A stretch of 64,000 bases of DNA from Caprimulgus europaeus (Eukaryota > Chordata > Aves > Caprimulgiformes > Caprimulgidae), in assembly GCA_907165065.1 (NCBI GenBank), contig OU015541.1:6138001-6202000 (forward strand), given 5' to 3'. Of this stretch, positions 1-10,203 are shown in pieces. The notes below the pieces were generated by a model. The model searched no databases, was not told the DNA's origin, and saw only the letters and a list, made by a program, of their open reading frames with translations. The translations under genes and the position numbers were made by a program. The first letter of the stretch is position 1; the number at the start of each line of letters is the position of its first letter.

Positions 1-3000
1 GGGGTTTAAAAAAGGGCTTTATATTTTTATAAGAGCTAATAAAAATGCAGAAAAAAATGCACCACTAAAATATGACAGGAGACCTTATCAACATTTTAAA
101 ATAGTGAGAATGTCTACTGGCTTTGCTGGATAGTAAAAGTATTTAACTACTGGTGTGTTTTCTTCCACATCTGAAATTCCAATTTTATGGGTCAAAACTC
201 ATGGTTCTCTTGGCATTTCTAATGACACACCTCTTTGCAGGGTTTGGGGACTATGCTAATATTAATCTAATTTTATTGAACAATGATAACTCAACCTATA
301 CATTTTAACCAGGCTTTCTTAAAGGAGAAGACAACAAGCAACAAATGTGTGTAGGACCCTTTAGATGTCCTGCTTACTGCAAGCGTTTAAGTTTATTTTA
401 TCTTAGGCCCTTCCAGACATAGAAGCCGCCCTTTGCTGTATTTCTTGAGTAGCTTATATAGGTACAAGTCTGCAGGGATGACTTTTCACTCTTGGGAAGA
501 GCAGAAACAAGATGTGTGTTGGCAGATGAAAAGTCCCTCACCAGCATGCCAGGGCATTAGGGAATTGCCAGAAACCTGCTCTTGGAATAAATGTCCTTCC
601 TCATCCAATGCCAGGGATCCTTCAGATCCTGGTTTGCGAGGTAGAAACTTACTGACAGAGTTAGGATGACATTTATTACCTTAGTTTTAAGATGATACAT
701 CCACAGGTTTGTTAAAACTATGTTTAGAGAAGGCTGCAAGGCACCCACTGGACATGGTTATGGGTATCCAACTGCTTGGAGTATCAAGTGTTTCTGCAAA
801 CTGTCTCCTTCACTAATTCTTATTCCTAAAGGAAAAAATGTATGGGAAGGGCAGGCATATGCATGAACCACTGGCTGGAAGAGGTGAGGAATCCTGCTAA
901 TTATACAGATGTTTCAGCTACAAGATTAGATGCAATTTTACTGCATCATATTCACCACAGGAACACTTTTTTTAATGAGTGTTCATGCATATTCACCCAT
1001 TGCATACATTTTGGCACATGCAATGGTGAGTTTTGAACACTTTGTCCTGAAAAAATATCCCTGTTGGTTTGGATTGACCAAAGGTAAAAATATTGTCCCT
1101 AACATTTGTAAAAATATTTGCTCTTTTTCTGCATTTTTCCACTGACATTTTCCAACCGGCTCTGTCACAGACCAGTCATCCAAGTCAATGTGTCATTGGG
1201 CAAGTGGAGAAAGGAAACAAACTCTCTCCAGTGTTGATCAAAAAACACCCATTCACTTTGATGCTTCCTTGGCTGTTTGTCTCATCCTGAGCAGGCTGGA
1301 AAGTCAGACCCATCTGACGTTGTTAGCAACAAGAGCAAAACAAAGCCAAACCCTTCCCCCCACGCAGGCAAGAAAACCTTTTCTCACATTTGGCTTTGTA
1401 GATTCCTCTCCCTAGAACATGGCAGGTACTATGGCCAACAAAAAACCCAAATGGTTTTCCCTCTCCCCTGTGCCCTTATGATGATACAACAGCAGTGGGA
1501 TTTCCCAAGACATTGCTGGAATTGCCTTTCAGGATCTGAAACACCAGGTATTCTCCAGGCCCGTGCCCCCCCTACAATGTGCACCTCCTGTTCAGGTGCT
1601 CCACGGCCCAGAAGCTCAGTGCCAGGCTCCCCAGAGGCAGCGACAGTCGCCTCTCCTGCAGCACACAGCGTAGATCTGAACAGCTTCTAGGGCCACAGAA
1701 CCAGCACGGGATGCAGCTGGAAAGCCCAGGCTGAGACTGGAGTGGAGATTTTTCCCTTTGAGGGTGAAGGGAGCGTTGGATATGCTGAAGGTTTGACTTT
1801 CAGTTAAGCCTCAAATAAGCCTCCAGTTTGGAGGGTGTGATGGTGTGCCCTCATTTCAAATAAACCATAAGTACTCGCAGTTCAGCAATTAATGACTTGC
1901 TTTACGAGTTCAGACAGGTATCTAACCAGCAACATCTCTTGTCTGCAATGTATTGCTGATGAAAATTACGGGCATAGGTCTTTCCAGACAACCAGCTGCA
2001 ACCACAACACGCTGTTTCTGAATTCCTGCCCCTCGATATTACCAACATTTGAGCACGGGGTGGAAGCTCTCCTCCATCCGCCTGCTCGGTCAGGAGCACA
2101 CAGACACCTAACAACTGTGGCAGTAAAAATGAGAGCCCAGCCTCGTCCTTTGTAGCAGGTGACATGCCACTCTGGACTCTGACTAATAGAAATTCTCTCT
2201 CTGTCAAACTGAAGATATTATTACAGGTGTTTATAGGAAACCAGACTAAATGGTCAAATATTCTTTCTGGCTTTTCCAAATCTATGAATTCATTGCAAGG
2301 CAAGCTTTTCAAAGGGGCAACATCTCCTTTATAAAAAGGCATGTACAGCATTCTTTAGGCACAAAGCATCAGTTATTTACTTTAAGCAAACAAGGACATT
2401 CATGAACAAAAATGTTCCTAATATGATAAACACTGTGAAAACAGTTGATGTTTTGGCTAATAGAACATGTCTCAAAGCTTTCGTGTGCATAACTTAAAGT
2501 CCAGTGACTCACGTCCAACTTCTGTTTGGTCTTCATGCTTCACTCACCCAAAAGCCTGGGAAAGAGCTTTATAAAGCCAGTGACAGGCTTGAGAAGGGTG
2601 CTGAGCATAAGGGACATAAAGTCCCTGTTTGTGGTCACAGACCCTACTTGTGGGAACTAAAGGTTGCCATGAGGGAGCTGGGTGCTGCTCAAGCCTCCAT
2701 CTTCTCCCTGCTGGGTGCTGCGGGAAAGCAAAGCAGATTCTAGTGCTAGGAGTGCACATCACAGGGCACAAGGGTCTCTACAAGGTGTTGAAGGTCATTG
2801 ATCTCGGGCACTTAAGGAGGAAGCATGTCAAAATAAAGCTTATGAATACAAGCCTGAGAAAAATGAACTTTTACAGTGGAATAATTACATAGTTTGTGAA
2901 CTACTTTTAAAAATAAATATCCATTACCCTCGGAGTCTTCTGTTGTAAGCAGTGGCCAAAGCAAGAATTTCAAAAGGACTTAAACGCTCAAGAGACATAC

Positions 3001-3304
3001 AATTGAGTAGTGGGCTTTCTAACAGCAGCTAGGCAGGTTGGATACCTAACTCCTATTGCAACTGATATGAACTTGTGTATTTTCAAAAAGTACCCATGCA
3101 GTTCTGGGGCAGATTATCAGTCAGGGCATCATCCTCAATTTATTAACCTGAAGCTGCAGAAAAACTGCAGACACTATAGCTCCCCTCAACACCAGAGCTC
3201 AATCCTGCCCATCTGTCTGCACCTTCAGAAGCTAAAATACCTCGTCCGGGAGTTACATCTCCGGTTTCATTAGTCCCAGCACTTGGACTGTGGAGTAAAT
3301 CCCA

Positions 3305-3360
3305 ACCCCTTTGAAGTTGATGGGAGTTTTGTTACTGGAGAGAATAAAGCCAGGTACTTG
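3305..3360 (+). repeat. Ancient amniote repeat fragment
   Basis: The segment CCTTTGAAGTTGATGGGAGT, followed by TTTGTTACTGG, resembles an old repeat family common in birds and reptiles with the signature 'CCCATTGAAGTCAATGGGAGTTTTG'. I cannot name the family with certainty. Similar fragments are at 4265, 51182, 54595 and 57940. Confidence 0.4.
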
Positions 3361-4263
3361 ACCAGCCTTTGGTAATTGAAATGTAGTTGCTACATGTTCA
3401 CTTTGTGGCCATTATGGATTTCAGAGGCTTCAAAGGCAGTGAATGATTTGAATGCTCATGTTACCAGCCCTACAGAAAAATAAGATCTTGCACCATGCAT
3501 TCCTGGGTTTGACTTGCAGCTGGAACGCTTTAGTTTGTGCTTCAAACTACACCATTTCTACACCCAGATCAAACCTGAGCCCCTCTCCAGACCCCTTTTC
3601 TCCTGTTCGTTGGAGTCTGTTTCCACATTGTGGGTTGAAACATGTAATTCTAGCAACTAAGAAAGGCGTAGGTCCACCCAACCCACGAAGCAGATGTGCC
3701 TTCTTTTTGTAGCGTTTTACAGAACCAGCGAGATGGCTCTAGGGGTGGTGCAGCAAAGAAGGGTCTAGTTTGTTGTAACGTGGTGCCCAAGCACCATGAC
3801 AATATCTGCAAGTACTAACAGCATCAAGAAAGGTACTGACAATAGCTTTGATTCTTTGGGTGACTTATCTGCAAATCTGTTACCATCCCGATATGCTCTT
3901 GGGCACACTAGCAAGGGAGCTTTAGCACAGAATTCTTGTGGCTCTCCAAGAACAGAACTGCACCTAGTTATCTCTTTCAGGCCATTCCTAAAAGCCACTG
4001 CAGCTTTCACAACCTTTGACAAATCCTGAACTCACTTAGCAAGGCACAACTTTTCACAGGCACTCGCATCGCTGCAGAAGGCATTCTGCATACCTCAGTG
4101 GGCTCTTGCTCAGCTCAGGGATGCACTAATGAACAGCCATTCAACAGTGACCAGAAACAGCTGTACATAAAGTGTCAGAGATATGTATAGAACCTCATTT
4201 CTTTCAGCACTGCTTTTACAAGAGGCTTCATATTTAGGAAACATGTTGCATCTCTCTGTAACA

Positions 4264-4292
4264 AACTCCCATTGCCAGTTTTGATCAGTCTT
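4264..4292 (+). repeat. Ancient amniote repeat fragment
   Basis: AACTCCCATTGCCAGTTTTG fits the same old signature as at 3305, followed by ATCAG. It is short and diverged. Confidence 0.3.
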
Positions 4293-4360
4293 TGAAACCT
4301 AGATCTTACCATTGTCAAACACCACATAGGAAAGGGAACATGACTGCCAGAGACACACAG

Positions 4361-4390
4361 AACAGAATTAAGCTTCTTCTTAATTCTGTT
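4361..4390. repeat. Hairpin with 12-bp arms in intron 2
   Basis: AACAGAATTAAG (4361-4372) and CTTAATTCTGTT (4379-4390) are exact reverse complements around a 6-nt loop, cttctt. The stem does not extend further. It is followed by an AT-rich stretch with short direct repeats of TGAATTTAA. The stem is too short for a typical microRNA precursor. Confidence 0.8.
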
Positions 4391-5130
4391 TAAAATGAAT
4401 TTAAAGTTAATTTTAAAGTGAATTTAATTTCTCCTAGGATTCAACTACATTTACACAGATCTGTTTCACTACCAGCACAGCCAGTTTTCAGATCAGTCCT
4501 TGGAAACCACCTCCAGCAAACTGTCCTCCCTGCTGTGGCCATCCCTTCACCTGGAGGAGACCCCAGGCTGTGTTTGGCTGGGGGCTCCTCTGTGGGACCA
4601 TGGGGAAGGTTTTTACCAGTGGGGAGGGAGAGGGAAGGGGTAAGCAGGAGATCCCTCCCCCCTGAGGAAGGGAAGGTGTGGGAGGAGGGCTGCATCAGGT
4701 CTGTGTACAGAGGGTGTTGCAGACGTGCCAGGGAGAGGCCCAGGGAGATCCTGGGGCCCTCTCAAAGTAGGAAAGTCTGAAAAATATTTTCCTAAGCTTG
4801 TCTTTGGACAGCTGCAGCTGACTTTAAGCAATGACACCAAGCAAACTGGAATCTGGATAGTGCAGTTTTTTAATCCAAACAGATGTCTTCTAACCCCAGA
4901 TCTCCTCTCACCCTCCCAGGATGCCCTTTCTGCCTTCTCCTCCCTCCACCTCCTCAAACCTGGACATGAATTGTCCTTATCTCCCCATGCCAGCTCTGTC
5001 CTTGGGCTGCCTGTTAGTAAATTTGCTATTGTGCACCATGCCAGTGACCCAAACAGCCCCCCCAGGGTTACAATACTAGTCAAGAGGACAGGATTATGCT
5101 CCTGGCTCAGTGGCTGTGGTTTATGTGCCG

Positions 5131-5205
5131 AGTCAATAAGACATTTAACATCTCTCTGCCTCAAGTGTTTCCCACTTTAAAATGGAAGTGGGAGAGTTGT
5201 GAAGC
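5131..5205 (+). repeat. MIR-like SINE fragment
   Basis: The order 'ACATTTAACATCTCTCTGCC', then TCAAGTGTTTCCCAC and TTTAAAATGGAA follows the 3' half of MIR (…TTAACCTCTCTG…GCCTCAGTTTCC…TGTAAAATGG). It is strongly diverged, as expected for an ancient amniote element. Confidence 0.5.
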
Positions 5206-6429
5206 CATTTGAAGCCTGTTGCAAGGTGTCACAGTGCGGTTATTGTTTAAAACACTGCAATTCCTCAAACTAGCAGGTAGGGATCAGAGCAGTGCAGCTG
5301 CCAGGCAGCCTCGATGTGCTCTTTGGGCTCGCAGGTTACTGAACACAGGCAGGGGACAACAGGACCTGCTGGCAGTGGCCCTGCACTGGGGGCTGCCAGG
5401 ACATGGCCGGGTGAGCCAGGGCTACAGGTCTACCCAGGACCAGAGCATCAGCACGTCACAGAAATCAGCTCATCTTGCAATGTAATGAAAGTTGCTGAGA
5501 GTTTCTCTTCTGCTGCCTGTCCTTTTTTCCATTTATTCCCATTTATTTTTATCCCATTTGGAAGTGCTCGTTAGTGTTTGTTACCACTTGTTGACCAGCA
5601 GCTTGGAATAACAGAGCTGATGAGGGGGATGGGGAAAGCAAGTGAAGAAGAGAGATGCCAAAGCAGGTGCTGGTTGGTAAGAGGACTACCCTAGAGCAGT
5701 ATAGACCCTATAGCATTGTAGTTTATAAATGCAGAGTTTCATCTCCTTTTCTCCCTTGCTGTTGCAGAATTGCCAACTCTCATATTTTCACTGAGTCTCT
5801 CCTGTTAGTCCATGTTCTTTCTCATGCCCCAGCTCATCAAGGCAGGTGATTAGGAGAGCTGCACTTCTGATTTTTAGATATATTTCTAGTATTTATGGAT
5901 ACAAACCAAAGTGCAACTTAAAGGCTGAAAAATACCCCAGCAAAAGGCAAAGAACCCATTCATATTATTTTCATGAAGCTTCTTGGTTGTTAATCCTTTT
6001 TCTTATCTCAGGGTTACCACGTTGCAACATGGCAACCCTCTTCCTCACTGTTTCCTTTCAGGATACTCTTACTGCCTTTTCTGTATTTTGTCTCCCCTTA
6101 TTTCTCCACTTACCCCCACAAACCTCAGTTCTTCCAGTCCTTTTCTCTTTCACTAATCCCCTGTGATTCCCTTTCTTACCCCACTCATGCCACCCGCCCT
6201 CCACATCCCTGCTCACACACAGCCCTTTGGCAGCTTCAGCCTTTCCACCTCCATAACTCCAGCTGCTTTCCAGACACGATCTCACATGCATCCTTCTCAG
6301 CCACCCTCACTTCGCAATATTTGTTATTCACCCTCGATTCCAGAAAATACCAAGTTTATTAAGGCAATTTCATAGACCACACAGCAGTTATATGACCTGT
6401 AGACAAATTTTTGGGAGTGTTTCTAACAG

Positions 6430-6600
6430 GAGGTGCCTCTCCTTTCTGGCATCCTGCACCAGACACTACTGAAGCAGTCACTAGACAAGCGCCAACCTCC
6501 TGTCCTCATTTTAGGCTCCATCGACAGCCTGATGCTTGAGAAAACTGAACTGAAATCCCCGAGTTTTATCATGGCTAAAAGCTTTGACACTCTTGCTGAT
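6430..6600 (+). other. Exon-like segment inside BMP7 intron 2
   Basis: A 171-nt block lies between a possible acceptor (tttctaacag, AG at 6428-6429) and a strong donor (GAT|GTAAGT at 6601). It is open for 57 codons in phase 0, with a translation such as LLSGILHQTLLKQSLDKRQP and onward to MAKSFDTLAD. I do not recognise the peptide. It cannot be a BMP7 cassette exon. In the phase required to join exon 3 it hits a stop. The upstream pyrimidine tract is weak. It may be chance, a conserved noncoding block, or an exon of an unannotated transcript. Confidence 0.2.
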
Positions 6601-6689
6601 GTAAGTACTTTGAACACTGAGCCATTTTGATGTGGTCTCAACAAAACATACTTGTGGTCTGGATCCAGACTTCATCATTTATGTAACTC

Positions 6690-6785
6690 TAATCTAGACA
6701 TTAACATTTCCATGTCCTAGGTTAATTTTCTGTAAAATGAGGATCAAGCGCCTCTTCCTATCTCTTGATCTGGTAAGAGGTTCAG
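6690..6785 (+). repeat. MIR-like SINE fragment
   Basis: ATTTCCATGTCCTAGGTTAA, then TTTTCTGTAAAATGAGGATC, matches the MIR core-to-3' order with TGTAAAATGAGGAT as the most diagnostic piece. It is diverged, and the edges are uncertain. Confidence 0.45.
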
Positions 6786-8839
6786 TATAGTTTCTCACAT
6801 GCTCTGAATGAAGTTCTCAAGTGAAGGGATTGAATGCAAGGCCAAGGAACCAAAGTGCTGTTTGCCTCCTGGTTGCAGAGCCATTATTCACAGTGCTCCA
6901 AGAATGCTGTAAATACGCACACCGTTGGTAGGTAAGGTACCAGAGGATGAGGTGTGCACTCAAAACCTTTTCCCTTTGTGCTTAGATCTTTATCTCAAAC
7001 CTAACACCCAAACCAGCCACATTACACTTAACTAGCACTATCTCACATGACAACTCATTTTAGATGGGAGCCCTCAGAGCAAATTTTAAATCTAAGCAGA
7101 GTAACATTTCTTTGCCATGTTTATTATGTCCTGTCCAACAATGATGTCTAAAGGGCTTGCTGTCTATTAGTGCATTAACACTGTTTGCCATAAGTCTTTG
7201 GAGAGCAGGGCATTTCATGTATAGGGAGGTTGTTCTTTTTAAAATAACAAGGGGTTTCTTTTCATCAGAACTGGCACCATGATCTCAGGAGCCTCTGCTC
7301 CCAACACGAATCACGTTGTACATCCCATCCCTGGCCGCTGCTGGTGGGCCAGGGTGGAAAGTACTAATCCAGGAGTGCTTGAACTTCTCCAGAGAGCATC
7401 TGACATGGGGCCTTTTAGGGTCCAAGTGTTCTAAGTGTGTGTGGGAAGGACATTTCCCTTTAGTGAGTCCCTTTGATGTCTCTCACTTCAGGCTTCACCT
7501 CCAGGCCTATTGTTTGCACATTGCTGTAACTACAGGAAAACAAACGCATTATACAGTTTCCCAGACTGACTCACCCTGGTACTTGATGCCTCATGTTGTC
7601 TGGTTACCCTGATTGCATCATGTCAGCCTGGGAAGCTTAAAGGCTGGTTTTTCTGAGTAATACTGCAGTTGAGCAGTAGCTAATAACAAAAGTTATCATT
7701 ATTGCTATTATCTTCAACCTGCAAAGTACAAGGGAGAAAAACCAAGCAATCCAAATCCCTATTAACTAAACCTCGTGTGAATCATGAGTTCCACTCAGGG
7801 ACCATGCTTAAATGATGCAGTATGTGAATATAAAAACCCTTTACTTCTGGAAACTTGGACTCAGCCATTGGAACAGGCCAATCTGTGCTACTCCCTCGTC
7901 CCCAGCTCCTCTGGGATGTGTTTTGTTCAGTGTGTTGTAAACAGGGAAGGGCGGGAGGTGTCCACGGGGCTGCGTCATGCGCAGTGGGAACAGGGCCATT
8001 GCTTCTGGGTGGGGATGAAACCCCAGGAAATCTGTCCCCTGGTTAGAGTTCAAGCATCTTACATTCCTGTAACTAATGTGTATGTGGAGGGAGGGGGTTA
8101 TCTGTACTGTTTAGCTGTCCTAGGTGCACCCAGCAAAGCTGACAGAGCTTCAGAGAGCAGCTCCCAGCACCTGGGTTGAGGGTCTCCATTGCTGCACCAC
8201 AGCCCCTTCCCAAGCCACCTGCTTTGGCTGCCCAGACATCTGCCAAAATACTCTCCATGGGATCCCCTATATGTTAGCTAGAAAATGTTGCAGCAACTTC
8301 AATTCTGATGTAGGGCTTCTTCCACAAACTAAAACTTTGTTTAAAAGAAAGCAACACTCCCTCTCCTATACCTTCCTCCATGGCAGGGCTGGGCTGAGTG
8401 AAGGGAAGAATTTAAATTGCCACAATCCTACTGCTGCAAAACATCTCTTGCAAGCATCAGACCTCGCCTCCTCTTTCTGAACTGAGCTGACACTGAAAGC
8501 CCTCAGGCTGCCACATGCAGCACTCACTGCACCCTCAGCAGCACTGAGGGTATTCAGCCCTGTCATATCCCAAGGTTAACAGCATCCTGCATTGGTGAGG
8601 AAACGACAGAATCCTCCTTTTACCCACACTGGGTGATGTGCTGATGTGCTCTGCAGGAACTAATTTCAGAAGTTTTAATTTCATGTAAGCCAGCACAGAG
8701 CCAGAGGCGGTGACATCCATTAGCTCACGGAGGAAAGCCATCATCTCTTATACACCCTGTCCCACAAAGGTTGAAAGGAAAGCTAGATAGTAAAAACATT
8801 GCAATAAAACTCCATTTCTGTTTTGACTCAGCTGTGTGG

Positions 8840-8911
8840 GACAAAAGCCTCTAATTTCTTGGTTTCTCACAGGGAAAAGAATCACTAAAAGCTACGAGAC
8901 AAAAGCCTCTA
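8840..8911. repeat. Short direct repeat pair
   Basis: GACAAAAGCCTCTA occurs at 8840-8853 and again at 8898-8911, 58 bp apart. It is a local duplication of unknown meaning. Confidence 0.6.
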
Positions 8912-9549
8912 TGCCGACAGCACTTCTCAGATTCATTTTTGATCACTTGATATTTCGTGCAAACAAGAGGCATTGTGTAAACTAAGTTCAATGTATATAT
9001 AGTTGCACTGACAAACCAATAGTGGCAAAATTAATAAGGACTTCTTTAAGCTTTGAGGACATGATTAAAGGGTTTTCCAAGGATATTTCTTCATTCAAAA
9101 GGATATAATTACACTTAAAAAAGTTATCATGTTTGTGCACTGTAAGTACAAAAGCAGCTCTTACGGGACTTGTCTAGACACTTCCACCGTGCTTCTTTGT
9201 TCTTCTTCTGAAGTCGTTTTTCATAAAGGAACTGCACCACTCTCCAATTTTTTCACTATTTCCATCCAAGTTTTATCTCTTTCTTAGTTTCTGATAAGAG
9301 AAGATTCCTTCCTTTACAGAACCTGTGTTTTCTCAAATTTTCATTTTACAGAAATTTGCCAAGAAATGTTTTGTAAATCCAGAATGATTTCACCCTTTTA
9401 AATGCACACAATCCTCTCCATTTCAGATCTTTCATTTTCTGCTATTAGTTCTTCAACTAGAATAACTCAGCAGTGGCCATTAAAAAAAAAGAAGTGATGA
9501 ATTGAAGGAAAAATGCCACCCATAGCAGTGCAGACCTGTGACTGCAGAG

Positions 9550-9850
9550 GGTTATTGCCTCAATCAATTAGCTGTAACCTCAGACGAACAGATTTTAAAA
9601 AACCATTACATATGTTAATATATGCACACCACTGTTCCAGCTGGCTTGCACCAGAGCTACAATTATGCATAAAGGTTAGGAAATTATGTGTGGAAAGGAT
9701 AATGAGCAGCATTGTCTGCCCAATTACCAAGTTTGCATATGCAAACAATAATTTTGCAAATCTGTGCCTGGCAAGTGTTTTTCCTGAAGTTGCATCAGCA
9801 GCTCTAAGGTTAACTAACAGCAGAGTAACCCAAAACCACCTCAACTCTGC
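9550..9850. promoter_or_regulatory. Candidate intronic enhancer with POU/homeodomain motifs
   Basis: An AT-rich block about 200-500 nt before exon 3. It contains a 16-bp perfect palindrome GTTTGCATATGCAAAC at 9731-9746, in effect two opposed octamer-like half-sites, and an octamer-like TTTTGCAAAT at 9752-9761. It also has TAAT/ATTA cores (near 9662, 9700 and 9723) and TATGCATAA at 9665-9671. No repeat family is apparent. The density of POU and homeodomain sites suggests a conserved enhancer, but conservation cannot be measured here. Confidence 0.35.
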
Positions 9851-10054
9851 TTCAACCCATCCTCCCTTTTTAAATTGAAGGAAAGTGCTTCATCTGAAGG
9901 AGATCAGACAGGAAAGCATGCCAGCCCAGCCCTGGTGTGATCTGCCTATTGCTGAAAAGCCAATCAAGTGTGTTGCTTAAAGCACGTATGTGAATGCCCA
10001 GAGAGACTCGAGTGGAAAGCCTGGGTAACTGGGAATTACACTTCTTTTTTTCAG

Positions 10055-10203
10055 GGATTCAGATTTGTTCCTGCTCGACTCTCGAACAATCTGGGCCGCA
10101 GAAGAAGGGTGGCTGGTGTTTGACATTACTGCAACCAGTAATCACTGGGTGGTGAATCCCCAACACAATCTTGGCCTGCAGCTCTCCGTGGAAGGCATCG
10201 ATG
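10055..10203 (+). CDS. BMP7: BMP7 exon 3 (prodomain segment)
   Basis: This exon is 149 nt. It starts with the last base of a split codon and ends with the first base of a glycine codon. It encodes 49 complete residues beginning [13 protein letters not shown] and continuing through [20 protein letters not shown] to VEGID. This is the latency/prodomain part of the TGF-beta superfamily proprotein, which assists folding and secretion and is removed by proprotein convertases. Apart from a few substitutions (for example Q in NPQHNLGL where human has R) the match to human BMP7 is near identical from memory. The acceptor is a pyrimidine tract plus CAG and the donor is ATG|GTGAGT. BMP5, BMP6 and BMP8 are less likely because the next exon carries the BMP7-specific mature N-terminus. 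Confidence 0.96.

Larger units (their letters stand above)
1..10054 (+). other. BMP7: BMP7 intron 2 (3' part)
   Basis: This is noncoding sequence upstream of the first recognisable exon. Its 3' end is a pyrimidine-rich tract (cttcttttttttcag) and an AG at 10053-10054. The intron number assumes the seven-exon structure of human BMP7, because the upstream exon is not in the window. I looked for the preceding prodomain segment (the region before the DSDLFLLDS stretch) and found nothing. Short ORFs here show no recognisable domain. Contents reported separately are a 12-bp-arm hairpin at 4361-4390, two MIR-like fragments, two older repeat fragments, an exon-like segment at 6430-6600 and a homeodomain/POU-motif block at 9550-9850. 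The rest is unremarkable intronic DNA. Confidence 0.85.

Noticed and set aside
1..10054. Search for BMP7 exon 2
   Set aside because: No stretch encodes the expected prodomain segment preceding DSDLFLLDS, so exon 2 is taken to be outside the window.
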